The notes: generated from the sequence alone by a model not told the origin. A stretch of DNA of 64,000 nucleotides from Anderseniella sp963759095 (GCA_963759095.1 CAVWYF010000013.1:1-64000), one strand, 5' to 3'. Shown: positions 52,558-61,845, numbered from the stretch's first letter. Program-made: numbers and translations.

Positions 52558-52782
52558 TCAGTTGTTCCAGTATTGGTTGGCTGCGGCGACAGTCTGAAAA
52601 TTTATGGCTACGACCTGTGATGCCATGGTCAGACTGTTGGCATTGTTCTCATAATCCTCGCGCAACCGGCTGCGAACAGCATCATCGGGCTGGGTAAACT
52701 TGACCGCCATCCGGCTCAGCTTGATGGCGAGTTGAAAACCTTCTTCCGGGGTTTCGGTTATCAGTCCTGGCAACCAGCTCAT
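52558..52782 (-). CDS. Small hypothetical protein
   Basis: 74 residues from ATG 52782 with an excellent AAGGAG site 7 nt upstream. Soluble and helical ('EGFQLAIKLSRMAVKFTQPD'). It follows the 55-residue membrane protein gene on the same strand, so both may form one transcript. Not recognised. Confidence 0.6.
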   Translation of the reverse strand: MSWLPGLITETPEEGFQLAIKLSRMAVKFTQPDDAVRSRLREDYENNANSLTMASQVVAINFQTVAAANQYWNN

Positions 52783-52841
52783 TGCAGTTCTCCTTGTTGT
52801 CGAATTTGCTGACCATGCTTGTCCTCAGGCCCGGCATCGTA

Positions 52842-53009
52842 TCAGACGAAAAACGCCAGTGCGATCCACAGGGCGATCGCCCCCCAGAAGCTGCTGTTTA
52901 TGAACGACCGGAATATGCCGCTGTCTTCCTCAACGCTGATACCCATGCAGCCCAGAACAAAGGTGCCCGGCAGAAGAAATCCATGTGCGAGTGCTTTCAG
53001 AATGGCCAT
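52842..53009 (-). CDS. Small membrane protein (55 aa)
   Basis: ATG 53009 to TGA 52842, with AAAGGA 7 nt before the start. Two hydrophobic segments (about 4-22, ALAHGFLLPGTFVLGCM, and 36-54, FWGAIALWIALAFFV) flank a short acidic loop. Divergent from the Rrf2/NsrR-like regulator gene, whose product probably controls it. Function unknown. Confidence 0.6.
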   Translation of the reverse strand: MAILKALAHGFLLPGTFVLGCMGISVEEDSGIFRSFINSSFWGAIALWIALAFFV

Positions 53010-53178
53010 GGTGTTGTCCTTTCAATATCGGGAAATTACCGATCGACATCCATCACCTCGCCTGTTGCACCGGTGTGACGGCAAGCAGATCTCCTGTGCG
53101 GGGAAATCGGCATTCCAGGAATTTAAATACATTCATTTAATTTCGATGTTTTGTGTAGGCGGGAAATTTGCTATTTGC

Positions 53179-53197
53179 AACATACTATTTGAATGTT
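53179..53197. promoter_or_regulatory. Candidate Rrf2/NsrR-type operator
   Basis: Inverted repeat AACATAC-TATTT-GAATGTT (6 of 7 arm positions paired), 13 nt before the regulator start, in an A/T-rich stretch (53120-53209). Position suits autoregulation and control of the divergent small membrane protein gene. Confidence 0.4.
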
Positions 53198-53209
53198 TTT
53201 GGAGAGATC

Positions 53210-53611
53210 ATGCGTCTGAACCAAGCAAGCGATTTCGCCCTGCGGGTATTGATGTTGCTGGCCAATGAAAAAGAGCCGGTCACGGTTGAGGAAATTGCCC
53301 TGCGGCTGCGCCTGGTAAAGTCTCACGTCATGAAGATTGTCGCCAAGCTGGTGAAAGCCGGGATACTGGTATCACATCGCGGCAGAACCGGCGGTATCAG
53401 CCTCGGAAAACAGCCATCACAGATCATGGTCGGTGATGTCGTCCGGGAGATTGAGGCCGATCTGGCAATCGTCGAGTGCATGCTCGACAAGCAATGCAGT
53501 TGCGTGTTTTCACCGCGATGCAGGCTGAAGGATGTCATGGCGGACGCCAGATCTGCCTTCCTGGACGTCCTCGACACACGCTCACTGCAATCGATTGTAG
53601 TACCGCGATAA
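53210..53611 (+). CDS. Rrf2-family transcriptional regulator (NsrR-like)
   Basis: 133 residues from ATG 53210. Winged HTH start 'MRLNQASDFALRVLMLLANE', 'LRLVKSHVMKIVAKLVKAGI', wing 'GRTGGISLGKQPSQIMVGDV'. The cysteines in 'ECMLDKQCSCVFSPRCRLKD' resemble the Fe-S-binding cluster loop of NsrR, which senses nitric oxide. No known NO-detoxifying gene is adjacent. Regulon unclear; the divergent small membrane gene is the nearest target. Confidence 0.85.
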   Translation: MRLNQASDFALRVLMLLANEKEPVTVEEIALRLRLVKSHVMKIVAKLVKAGILVSHRGRTGGISLGKQPSQIMVGDVVREIEADLAIVECMLDKQCSCVFSPRCRLKDVMADARSAFLDVLDTRSLQSIVVPR

Positions 53612-53849
53612 TACGTGAACATGGCTGATGATACGCTTGATCTGCGATAGCACCGACCACCAGAACGTCTGGTTGCACCAGACAGAAAGCACAACCCCTT
53701 GTTGCAGAAGGATCAGCCGTGCACAGTGTCATCTGCGGGCTGATCAGCAGTCGCTATGGGGCAGTTTCAAGCGAAGACGATACGCTTTCTTTTCGTTCCG
53801 GCATGGCACTCGCTGACCGCTGCTGTTGACCGGGCAAGAGGAGGGTTTG

Positions 53850-55736
53850 GTGTTGGAGGGGATGGTTTTCACATTTGAGATGGGCGTGGTGGCTGCAACG
53901 CTGGCCTTCACGATTTTCCTGTTTGTTTCGGAAATCATCCGCATCGATCTGGCTGCCATTTTGATCCTGGTTCTGCTTGGTCTGCTGAGTTATGTGCCCG
54001 GCCTTGATAATCTCGCCGACCCGACCCGGCTGTTTGACGGTTTCGCGTCAAATGCGGTTATCTCGATCATTGCCGTGATGATTGTAGGCGCGGGCCTCGA
54101 CAAGACCGGCATTATGAACAAGGTCGCAGCCGTCATCCTGAAGCGGGGCGGCACCACCGAAGCACGCGTCCTGCCTATCGTGTCCGGCACCGTGGGAGTG
54201 ATTTCGAGCTTTCTGCAGAATGTCGGTGCTGCAGCCCTGTTTCTCCCTGTTGTCAGCCGCATCTCCGCCCGAACCGGCATTCCACCGGGCCGGTTGCTGA
54301 TGCCAATGGGATTTTGCGCAATCCTCGGCGGGACCATGACAATGGTCGGATCATCACCTCTGATCCTGCTCAACGACCTGATCCTGACAGCCAACAACAG
54401 CCTGCCATCCGGGCAGAAGATGGCACCATTCGGATTGTTTTCGGTAACGCCCATCGGTCTTGCCCTGGTGCTGACCGGTATTGCGTACTTCCTGCTTCTG
54501 GGGCGCTGGGTGCTGCCGGGCGGCCAGGCAAAAATCAACGTTTCCGCCGGTCAGGGCATGTCCGACTATCTTGAACGGGTCTATGGCCTGCAGGCTGACG
54601 TGTTCGAGGTCGATGTGCCGGCCACGAGTCCGCTGGTCGGCCAGCAACTGGCGGAGATCAATCTCAACAACAACCTCTATATCATCAGCACGTTCTACAA
54701 GGGCAAGGTGTCGATGGTGCAGGTCCTGACTGCCGAGATCGAAGCCCCCTGCCGGCTGGCGATCATCGGCAAGAAATCAGTTGTCGCCAGGTTTGCCGCC
54801 AACAACCAACTGCGCGTGCGGCCCGAGCTTGATGTATTCGCCGAGGAATTCGCACTGACCAATGCCGGCATTGCCGAAGTGGTGGTGCCGCCGGGATCAA
54901 AGATCATCGGCAAGTGTCCACGTGACCTTTTACTGCGCAAGACCACCGGCCTCAGCCTGCTGGCGATTTACCGTGGCGAGGAAATCCTGAGCCATGTGGA
55001 AACCGAAGACCACAAACCGACAGCAATCGGCCTGGTCCAGTTTCAGGCCGGTGACATGCTGGTTGCACATGTGAAATGGGACATGCTCACCCGGCTCAAG
55101 CAGGACCGTGACTGGGTGGTAGTAACCTCCGATTACCCGCAGGAGGAACTGCGCCCGCAGAAGGTCGGCTGGGCATTGGGATTCTTTGCGCTGTCGCTCG
55201 CCATGATCCTGCTCACCGATGTGCGCCTGTCATTGTGCCTTCTGACCGGCGCGGTGGGCATGCTGCTGACGAAAGTGCTGAGTATTGATGAAGCCTACCG
55301 GTCGGTTGGCTGGAACACGGTGTTCCTGCTGGCAGGCCTGATCCCGCTGGGTCAGGCGGTGCAAAACACCGGAACGGCTGCCTGGCTCGCCCAGCAGATC
55401 CTGACCATCCTTGACGGTTGGCCTATCTGGTCGCTGCAGGTGGGCGTGGCAATCCTTGCCACCGTGTTCTCGCTGGTGATGTCCAATGTCGGCGCCACGG
55501 TCCTGCTGGTGCCGCTGGCTGTTTCCATTGCGGTTGCAGCAGGTGCCAACCCTGCCCTGTTTGCACTGACCGTGGCGATCTCGACCTCAAACTCGTTTAT
55601 CATCCCGACCCATCAGGTAAACGCACTGATCATGGGACCGGCAGGCTACAAGGTGATTGACTTCGTCAAGAGCGGCGGCATCATGACAATCCTGTTCCTG
55701 ATCGTCTCGCTGGTCATGCTCAATGTTGTTTTCTGA
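53850..55736 (+). CDS. SLC13/DASS-type anion transporter with TrkA-C domains
   Basis: About 628 residues. Transmembrane halves (about residues 10-220 and 440-628) flank two soluble TrkA-C (RCK_C) domains ('DVFEVDVPATSPLVGQQLAE', 'IAEVVVPPGSKIIGKCPRDL'). This is the SAC1/YfbS-type divalent-anion:Na symporter family, which may carry sulfate, thiosulfate or dicarboxylates. GTG 53850 is preferred (GAGGAGGG just upstream) over ATG 53862. The 53612-53849 gap holds no gene. Confidence 0.88.
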   Translation: MLEGMVFTFEMGVVAATLAFTIFLFVSEIIRIDLAAILILVLLGLLSYVPGLDNLADPTRLFDGFASNAVISIIAVMIVGAGLDKTGIMNKVAAVILKRGGTTEARVLPIVSGTVGVISSFLQNVGAAALFLPVVSRISARTGIPPGRLLMPMGFCAILGGTMTMVGSSPLILLNDLILTANNSLPSGQKMAPFGLFSVTPIGLALVLTGIAYFLLLGRWVLPGGQAKINVSAGQGMSDYLERVYGLQADVFEVDVPATSPLVGQQLAEINLNNNLYIISTFYKGKVSMVQVLTAEIEAPCRLAIIGKKSVVARFAANNQLRVRPELDVFAEEFALTNAGIAEVVVPPGSKIIGKCPRDLLLRKTTGLSLLAIYRGEEILSHVETEDHKPTAIGLVQFQAGDMLVAHVKWDMLTRLKQDRDWVVVTSDYPQEELRPQKVGWALGFFALSLAMILLTDVRLSLCLLTGAVGMLLTKVLSIDEAYRSVGWNTVFLLAGLIPLGQAVQNTGTAAWLAQQILTILDGWPIWSLQVGVAILATVFSLVMSNVGATVLLVPLAVSIAVAAGANPALFALTVAISTSNSFIIPTHQVNALIMGPAGYKVIDFVKSGGIMTILFLIVSLVMLNVVF

Positions 55737-55766
55737 GCATGTCCTTTCAAATGCCGGAGCGTGCCC

Positions 55767-56168
55767 ATGAAGATTGATGGCAACTGCCTGTGCGGCCACA
55801 TCAGATACGAAGCGGTGATCGATCCTTCCATGGTGGCCATCTGCCATTGCACGGACTGCCAGACCCATTCCGGTACGGCGTACGGCATAGTCGTCGGGGT
55901 TGTCGACCAGCAGTTCCAGCTAGTGCAGGGCACCTTGAAAGTTTACGAAAAGATCGCCGACAGCGGCACCATCCGGGCGCTGGCCTTCTGCCCCGAGTGC
56001 GGCACCAGAATTCATGCCACCACGCCGGGCGACAACTCAAAATTCTTCGGTCTTCGTGTCGGCACCATACGTCAGCGCAATCAGCTGAAGCCGACCGTGC
56101 AGGCCTGGAGCGGGTCAGCCCTGGACTGGGTTCATGATCTCGGCAGCATTCCGCGATCTGGCCGGTAA
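55767..56168 (+). CDS. GFA-family (CENP-V/GFA) zinc protein
   Basis: 133 residues with all zinc-binding cysteine sites: 'DGNCLCGHIRYEAVIDP', 'AICHCTDCQTHSGTAYG' and 'LAFCPECGTRIHATTPG'. The family is named for glutathione-dependent formaldehyde activation, but most members have no proven activity. Intact paralogue of the frameshifted gene at 35514. It follows the SLC13-type gene by 30 nt and may be co-transcribed. Confidence 0.87.
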   Translation: MKIDGNCLCGHIRYEAVIDPSMVAICHCTDCQTHSGTAYGIVVGVVDQQFQLVQGTLKVYEKIADSGTIRALAFCPECGTRIHATTPGDNSKFFGLRVGTIRQRNQLKPTVQAWSGSALDWVHDLGSIPRSGR

Positions 56169-56380
56169 CCAGCTTCGGGCGAAACCTCTGGCAGGCATGG
56201 TTGAACGATTGCGACAGCTTCACGGATCGACTCGCACAACGAACACGGGGCTCTGAAAGCGAACGGTCACAGCTTGGACAGTTTATGTTCTTGTCGTGTA
56301 TTACGTGGGTTTTGCCAGAATCGGCATATATATGGCGACAGGTCTAACTGAGGTTTACAAACTCATCGACGGTACAAGTG

Positions 56381-56935
56381 ATGCCCCAAGAACCAGAAGC
56401 TGCGATCAATGTTGAAACGGCCTTCGCCCTGTTGGTTGAGGGAGCGGCTGAGCAATTTGATATTTTGCAGGAACTGATTAGCGGAAACCTTGTTGTCCAA
56501 TGTGGTTGCTCCACTGATAAGGCTGCCCGCAGCTTGATCTACATGAGGGCATCCCCCACAATTCAAATGGCGCTTGCTAAAGCATTCCTTTTCAATGCCG
56601 CAAGAGCTTACCGCATTCTTGAGCACGGCTCTGATCAAATCACCATTTCGAGGGTAGAGCGTAAGCAGTTCATGAACTCGCTTCGTCCTATCATCAGCGT
56701 TCGCGATGTTAATGAACATGGATTTGATCCGGTGAAAGGGCCGCGGCAGAAAGAATCCAGACCCGCGATGCATGTGCATGCCGATGAGCAGGTATTCGTC
56801 GATGAAACGGCCATGGTAATCTTGGGCCCGAAGCAGATACTAATGGGCCCACTCAACTTGGTTGATATTGGCAGGACGGTAAAGCGGATGCGTGAGGTTG
56901 CGGGCTTTTCTGTGGTGAAAGCTCGGAACCCGTAA
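56381..56935 (+). CDS. Hypothetical protein
   Basis: 184 residues, soluble, no signal. Helical N-terminal half ('AFALLVEGAAEQFDILQELI', 'PTIQMALAKAFLFNAARAYR'), followed by a basic, Arg/Lys-rich middle part and a beta-rich end ('MHVHADEQVFVDETAMVILG'). More A/T-rich than its neighbours by eye. Not recognised. ATG 56381 is used rather than the adjacent GTG. Confidence 0.55.
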   Translation: MPQEPEAAINVETAFALLVEGAAEQFDILQELISGNLVVQCGCSTDKAARSLIYMRASPTIQMALAKAFLFNAARAYRILEHGSDQITISRVERKQFMNSLRPIISVRDVNEHGFDPVKGPRQKESRPAMHVHADEQVFVDETAMVILGPKQILMGPLNLVDIGRTVKRMREVAGFSVVKARNP

Positions 56936-56967
56936 TATGCGCCAGGCACAGGCAACAGCATAGCAGA

Positions 56968-56999
56968 ACAACACACCGGCTTGACGGCCGGTGCGTTGT
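56968..56999. terminator. Hairpin between convergent genes
   Basis: A 13-bp stem with one mismatch (ACAACACACCGGC / GCCGGTGCGTTGT, loop TTGACG) between the hypothetical gene (+) and the alpha/beta hydrolase gene (-). No T-tract; still the likely bidirectional terminator. Confidence 0.5.
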
Positions 57000-57024
57000 C
57001 CTTCTGCCTTGTTGTGGAAGTCAC

Positions 57025-58002
57025 CTACCTCGAATTGCGGTCCAGGAAACCGATCATGCGGCGGGCGATGCTGGTGCCGTATTCTTCAAGCGCGAAGTGA
57101 CCGGTATCCAGCAATTCAAACTCCAGGTTTTTCAGGTCGCGCTTGTAGGGATGGGCGCCTGCTGCCGGGAAGATGTGGTCGTTTTTGCCCCACATCAGCA
57201 GTGTCGGCACCTGATGCTTGCGGAACAAGGCCTGCCATTTCGGGTATTCGGGCACGTTGGTGCCGTAATCCAGAAACAGTTCCAGTTGCACCTCCTGGTT
57301 GCCCTTGCGATCAAGCAGGTATTGCACATGCCAGTAATTGTCCGGGTTGATCTGGTCTGGCTTCTGCGTGCCGTGAGTGAACTGCCACTTGGTGGCCTCC
57401 AGGGCCAGAAATCCGCGTAGCTTGTTGCCGTTTTCCGCTGACGGATCAGCCCAGTAGGCCTTGATTGGATCCCAGAACTCGCCCAGCCCTTCTGCATAGG
57501 CATTGCCGTTCTGGATAATGAAGCCTGACACCCGCTCAGGATGTCCGGCAAACATCCGGAAACCGACCGGTGCGCCGTAATCCATCAGATAGACCGAATA
57601 GTGGTCGACTTTCTTGTTGTTGAGAAGTCGGGTCATCATGCTTGCGATGTTGGCAAACGAATACTCGAAGTCTTCTGCAGCGGGCATGTCCGATGCGCCA
57701 AATCCGGGATAGTCAGGCGCGATCACATGATAATTCTTGGCCAATTGCGGAATGAGGTTTCGAAACATGTGCGACGAGGTTGGAAAGCCATGCAACAGCA
57801 GGATTGTCGGCCGCTTCGGATCACCGGCCTCGCGGTAGGCCACCTTGACGCCATCTATGGTTTCAGAGCGGAACTCGACCTGCTCATGCTCGATGGTGAT
57901 TGCGGCATCAGTAGCAATGGCCGGTGACGGCAGCAACACAGGCGAGCCAAAAGACAGTGCCAGGAAACTGACGACAATGAGAGATTTCAGGGAGCGGTGC
58001 AT
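57025..58002 (-). CDS. Exported alpha/beta hydrolase (haloalkane dehalogenase/epoxide hydrolase-like)
   Basis: 325 residues from ATG 58002. Signal peptide about 1-31. Core motifs: 'ILLLHGFPTSSHMFRNLIPQ' (oxyanion HG), nucleophile Asp in 'YLMDYGAPVGFRMF', 'PTLLMWGKNDHIFP' (acid region) and catalytic His in 'LLDTGHFALEEY'. An Asp nucleophile points to epoxide hydrolase or dehalogenase chemistry. Periplasmic location inferred. Upstream of it on the same strand is the PNPOx-like gene; both face a LysR gene. Confidence 0.85.
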   Translation of the reverse strand: MHRSLKSLIVVSFLALSFGSPVLLPSPAIATDAAITIEHEQVEFRSETIDGVKVAYREAGDPKRPTILLLHGFPTSSHMFRNLIPQLAKNYHVIAPDYPGFGASDMPAAEDFEYSFANIASMMTRLLNNKKVDHYSVYLMDYGAPVGFRMFAGHPERVSGFIIQNGNAYAEGLGEFWDPIKAYWADPSAENGNKLRGFLALEATKWQFTHGTQKPDQINPDNYWHVQYLLDRKGNQEVQLELFLDYGTNVPEYPKWQALFRKHQVPTLLMWGKNDHIFPAAGAHPYKRDLKNLEFELLDTGHFALEEYGTSIARRMIGFLDRNSR

Positions 58003-58068
58003 TTTGATATCCTCCTTTCGAGGGTTGGTTTGACGAAGCATCAGGTGATGTTTTTTCGGGGACGCTGG

Positions 58069-58698
58069 TCAGGTGCCTTGGTCGAGCGCGATTTTCAGGT
58101 CTCTGTTTTGCTCCTGGAGGCGGGCAATCTCGTCGCGAACCGGCTGCAATTGCGCTTCCAGTTCTTCAAGTGTAAGTCGTTGAGGAATGTGTTGCGGACA
58201 GTTCCAGTCCAGCGCCTCAATGGTGATGACAACCGCGCGTTCCGGCAGGCCGCGATAGCCTTCATCCTTCAGTCGCGCGATCAGCTCCTGGTCCTGCTTG
58301 GCATCGACCAGCCGCGCCCTGCCCCAGACCTTGAGGCGCCGGCGGTTGGGATAATCAACCAGGATCAGGGAAATGCGATCGTTTTCGGCAAGGTTTCCAA
58401 CACTCAGATATTGGCGGTTGCCGCGAAAATCCGCATAGGCGATGGTGGTATCATCAAGCACTTTGAGAAAGCCGGCAGGACCGCCTCGGAATTGTACATA
58501 AGGCCACCCGGTTTCTGACACTGTTGCCTGGAAGAAACCGTCCATCCGGGAAATGAACTCCGCCTCGGCCGGGCCAATGCGGTCGCCACGATCAGTGTCA
58601 GGGTGCAAAAATTTCGCATAACCGTCGGCTGATCCCTGTTGTTGCTGCACGGCCAGAACGGACGGGGTGAAACTGATTTCTGCAAATGCACGTGACAT
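58069..58698 (-). CDS. Pyridoxamine 5'-phosphate oxidase-family protein
   Basis: 209 residues with the split-barrel FMN-binding fold: 'SRMDGFFQATVSETGWPYVQ', 'TTIAYADFRGNRQYLSVGNL', 'RISLILVDYPNRRRLKVWGR'. A coiled-coil tail ('LEELEAQLQPVRDEIARLQE') is at the C-terminus. Probably a flavin-dependent reductase or detoxifying enzyme rather than true PdxH. Divergent from the LysR regulator gene 127 nt away. Confidence 0.85.
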   Translation of the reverse strand: MSRAFAEISFTPSVLAVQQQQGSADGYAKFLHPDTDRGDRIGPAEAEFISRMDGFFQATVSETGWPYVQFRGGPAGFLKVLDDTTIAYADFRGNRQYLSVGNLAENDRISLILVDYPNRRRLKVWGRARLVDAKQDQELIARLKDEGYRGLPERAVVITIEALDWNCPQHIPQRLTLEELEAQLQPVRDEIARLQEQNRDLKIALDQGT

Positions 58699-58825
58699 GA
58701 TGCGCCTTTCGGTTGTCGATCATCTGATCGCTCGCTTTCGTCCAGTGATTGAGAAATAGTCCCTTTCAAAAAAGACTGGAATTGGTGTAATATTGAATTA
58801 TCTATTCCGATAAATGGAATAATCA

Positions 58826-59731
58826 ATGGACAAGTTTCGCGCTATCCAGGTGTTCATAACGGTCGCTGACAACCGGGGGTTTGCCGCTGCTGCGCGCAGC
58901 CTGAACATGTCACCGCCTGCCGTCACGCGCGCGGTCTCCATGCTTGAAGAAGATCTCGGAACGCCGTTATTTGTGCGTACCACCCGCTCGGTTCGCCTGA
59001 CGGAAAACGGTCAGCGGTTCCTGGAGGATGCCAGGCGTATTCTGCTGGACCTCGAAGAAGCGCAAGATGCCGCTGTCGGTACCCATGCAGCCCCACGCGG
59101 TGAACTGCATGTCACAGCGCCGGTACTGTTCGGAAGGATGTATGTCACCCCCTTATTGGGCGACTTTTTAGACCTGCACCCGCAACTGAGCGCACGCACT
59201 CTGTTTGTCGACCGGATTGTCAACATGGTCGATGAAGGACAGGACGTGGCCATCCGGATTGGGGCCCTGCCTGACTCGTCACTGGTCGCGGTGCGTTGCG
59301 GGACGGTGCGCCAGGTGATGGTCGCCTCACCCGATTACATTGCCAGGCACGGGTTGCCGACACTGCCGGAAGGTCTTGCCAATCACCAGATCATCCAGGC
59401 CACAGGCAACAATCCCGGCAACGACTGGAAGTTCCAGCATAACGGCAAACCGATATCGGTCCGGCTGGAGCCGCGTGTCCGTATGAACACCAACGACGCG
59501 GCAATCGAACTGGCCGTTCGCGGCGGCGGTGTCTCACGCCTGCTGTCCTATCAGGTTGCGCCCTACCTTGCAGACGGACGTTTGCAGACCGTGCTTGAAG
59601 CATTTGAGGTGCCGCCACAACCGGTTCATGTCGTGCATCAGGAGGGTCGCCTGGTATCGGCCAAGGTCAGGGCGTTCGTTGACTTCATGGTTCAGCATCT
59701 GCGAGCAAAACCGGACGTCAATCTGGCCTGA
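58826..59731 (+). CDS. LysR-family transcriptional regulator
   Basis: 301 residues. HTH at about 1-60 ('IQVFITVADNRGFAAAARSL', 'SPPAVTRAVSMLEEDLGTPL') and a full effector domain ('GELHVTAPVLFGRMYVTPLL', 'DVAIRIGALPDSSLVAVRCG'). Likely controls the divergent PNPOx-hydrolase operon. The A/T-rich gap (58699-58825) contains TATTGAATTATCTATTCCGA-like promoter sequence. Confidence 0.92.
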   Translation: MDKFRAIQVFITVADNRGFAAAARSLNMSPPAVTRAVSMLEEDLGTPLFVRTTRSVRLTENGQRFLEDARRILLDLEEAQDAAVGTHAAPRGELHVTAPVLFGRMYVTPLLGDFLDLHPQLSARTLFVDRIVNMVDEGQDVAIRIGALPDSSLVAVRCGTVRQVMVASPDYIARHGLPTLPEGLANHQIIQATGNNPGNDWKFQHNGKPISVRLEPRVRMNTNDAAIELAVRGGGVSRLLSYQVAPYLADGRLQTVLEAFEVPPQPVHVVHQEGRLVSAKVRAFVDFMVQHLRAKPDVNLA

Positions 59732-59984
59732 AGCGATCAGGCTTTTCAACAACCGGCATCTGTTCCGGGTTGAAAGCAGTTGTGAAATCCCGCCGCCACG
59801 GGGTTGGCCCGCACAGATCAAGCTTAACAAACTCCACAGCAGTTTCGGCAATTTGTAAACGGAATTTTGCGGTACTCAGTGCAAGCATGTTTTCGATGCC
59901 ACACAGTGTATTGCATCCACAAGACATGACCGGTTCGGCCTGATATCCGGCAGGCTGCATATTGTAGCGAGTGGGCGAAAATTC
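59732..59984. other. Gene-free interval
   Basis: 253 nt after the LysR gene. A long minus-strand ORF crosses it (59718-60176), but its Cys/Arg-rich composition and its overlap with the recognisable Coq4-like fragment argue against coding. No promoter or repeat recognised. Confidence 0.4.
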
Positions 59985-60011
59985 ATGGGTTCGGCAAAAC
60001 ATCGCGGCACA

Positions 60012-60338
60012 ATGACGATTGCAGACCTTGTTGCGGAATATCCGTTCGACATTGAACCGCCGAGCGCAGCAAATGTACCGGCCAGATGGTGGTACTTCGA
60101 GGTCCTCGGGATCAAGGTCTGCTGCTATAATTTCAGATGGCGGCAGCAGGCAATTGCTCACCATGATCTCCATCATATTGTGACAGGATATCCCTGCTCG
60201 CTTGCCGGCGAGGTGCAGGTGGCGGCGTGGGAGTTTCCGCTGCGATATACACCTTCAAGCCTTTTGCCTACAGGGCTTCCTGAAACTTCTGCAGTGAACT
60301 CGACGGCAACTCAAAATTTATGGTCGCCGCGATGTTGA
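60012..60338 (+). pseudogene. Coq4-like protein fragment
   Basis: From ATG 60012, about 80 residues match the Coq4-like zinc family: the H-D-x-x-H-x11-E motif is present in 'HHDLHHIVTGYPCSLAGEVQ', followed by 'VAAWEFPLRY'. After about residue 85 the sequence loses similarity, and the frame ends 24 codons later. The C-terminal half of the family is missing. It abuts a desaturase fragment on the other strand, so a deletion or rearrangement is likely. Confidence 0.55.
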
Positions 60339-60631
60339 AAAAAATGGCTGGTCAACAACCATGCGTGGTGGTTGTTGTGCCAGCTTTCGCCCATGGTGGG
60401 GATTGCCCACAAGGGAACATCGTACCCCATAAGCCCGACACCATCGACCATCCATGATCTGGGGCCACGGGTATGCGCCAGCCGCGAAATATACCAGTGC
60501 ATGGTGGTGCAGGCAGCGACCCGGACGCACACTCCCCACACGACCCATGGAATGCCCCCGAGCGCGTACAGGATCACCGCAATGGGAAGCTGCTGCAACT
60601 CGATGTCGCATTCAGAAACAGCGTCACACAC
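60311..60631 (-). pseudogene. Fatty-acid desaturase fragment (C-terminal part)
   Basis: 'GIPWVVWGVCVRVAACTTMH', 'SRLAHTRGPRSWMVDGVGLM' and the last histidine box 'MGESWHNNHHAW' identify an acyl-CoA/lipid desaturase. The N-terminal histidine boxes are absent, and the sequence after HNNHHA departs from the family and stops 15 residues later. So both ends are lost. The remaining piece cannot hold the di-iron site and must be inactive. Confidence 0.7.
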
Positions 60632-60792
60632 CTGTGAAATGGCGGTGTTTCAATTCATTGCAGTGAAGATTGTTCCCCGGTTCTTCTGTCTTCGACTGCG
60701 TCATGGCAATGCTCCCCAACCTGTTATTTGCCACCAAAAAGCTTGGAAACCGTCCGAGGCGAATAGCATGCTTCATGGTATTCGACGGAAGT

Positions 60793-61230
60793 TTACCATC
60801 GGCCCTTATGGCTGACAGTCCTGTTCAGTTCATGCAACTGATGGATGCGCACTGCCGTCATTCTGGGTGTTCCATCCGTGCCCGATGTTGCTGCCGCCCC
60901 ACCGATTGCTTCAAGTGCCGGGCCTATTTCCCTGCGGCGGCGTTCTTCCAGTCCTGCCGACAAAAGATCCCAGGGTTCACCGTCTGTATAGACGCACCCA
61001 TCGTCGGACAGCTCCGCCATGCGCCATTCAACGAGATCATCCATCGCAGCCCTTGAGGTCGCTGCATCAACCTCCAGGTATTCTGCAATTTCCTCGCAGC
61101 CCAACCTGCCCCGTGTCAAATACAACAACGCATGCACAGCGCAGGTTTTGGGCTCAAGGCCCCATCTCGGACCAAGCTCTTCGAAATAGTTGATTATCTC
61201 GCGCATTGATGGACTGAGTTGTTTCGCCAC
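60793..61230 (-). CDS. GbsR/MarR-type transcriptional regulator
   Basis: 145 residues. An HTH region ('WGLEPKTCAVHALLYLTRGR', 'LGCEEIAEYLEVDAATSRAA', 'MDDLVEWRMAELSDDG') is followed by a short helical tail. This resembles GbsR-like regulators of the MarR superfamily. Upstream lies a perfect inverted repeat (61274-61289) that may be its operator. The target is unknown; katG is the next gene on the other strand. Confidence 0.75.
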   Translation of the reverse strand: MAKQLSPSMREIINYFEELGPRWGLEPKTCAVHALLYLTRGRLGCEEIAEYLEVDAATSRAAMDDLVEWRMAELSDDGCVYTDGEPWDLLSAGLEERRRREIGPALEAIGGAAATSGTDGTPRMTAVRIHQLHELNRTVSHKGRW

Positions 61231-61845
61231 CGGCTAAGCTTCCATGGTCATGATGTGTGCCCGCTCATTTTCTGCAAGTGCAAACTTGCCTGATCGTCAG
61301 CATATTGACAACTTGATTCCGGTCTCAAGATGTTTGCCTGCGGTCATCGGAAGATGTATCTGCAAATGGCGATTATGGCAATTCCTTGATCTGCATCAAC
61401 AAAGCCGGTCGAGAGATCGCACACGCTTCAACCATGTGTGCACTCGGCCATGCAGGGCCAATAGCTCGCTTGGCGAAACCGTTGAGGCACCAGGCCATAA
61501 ATAAGATATTCTAATCATTACGATCAGTAAATACGATTTCAACTAATGATGGGATTTTGCTATAACACGCGCAACTAAGACAGGGAGGAATAAATGTCCA
61601 AAAAGCCCGGCTGGGAAATCGCCGGCAGCGCATGGTCACGACATACGCGAAGCAGTCAGAAAGCCAACGGACCGGTGCGATGTTGGTACTGGATATTCAG
61701 CTTGCAGGCAGGCAGACGGCGACCAGGACATTTCACCCTTCCAAACCTTTGTCATAGCCCAGACCGCGAAAACCAGGATCACTTTCCAAAGCATCCACTA
61801 CCAGCGTCAACGGAACAGAAAAACACACTACGATCGGAGACAAAA
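61231..61845. promoter_or_regulatory. Long regulator-katG intergenic region
   Basis: 615 nt. It contains a perfect inverted repeat GCAAGT-GCAA-ACTTGC (61274-61289), a TATAAC -10-like box at 61561-61566 with a poor -35 (TTCAAC, 61538-61543), and a strong AGGGAGGA before an ATG at 61594. From that ATG the frame is open for 84 codons into katG. The first 300 nt hold no gene. Confidence 0.45.

Noticed and set aside
59718..60176. 152-codon minus-strand ORF
   Set aside because: Overlaps the recognisable Coq4-like H-D-x-x-H-x11-E fragment and the LysR end; Cys/Arg-rich, no family resemblance.
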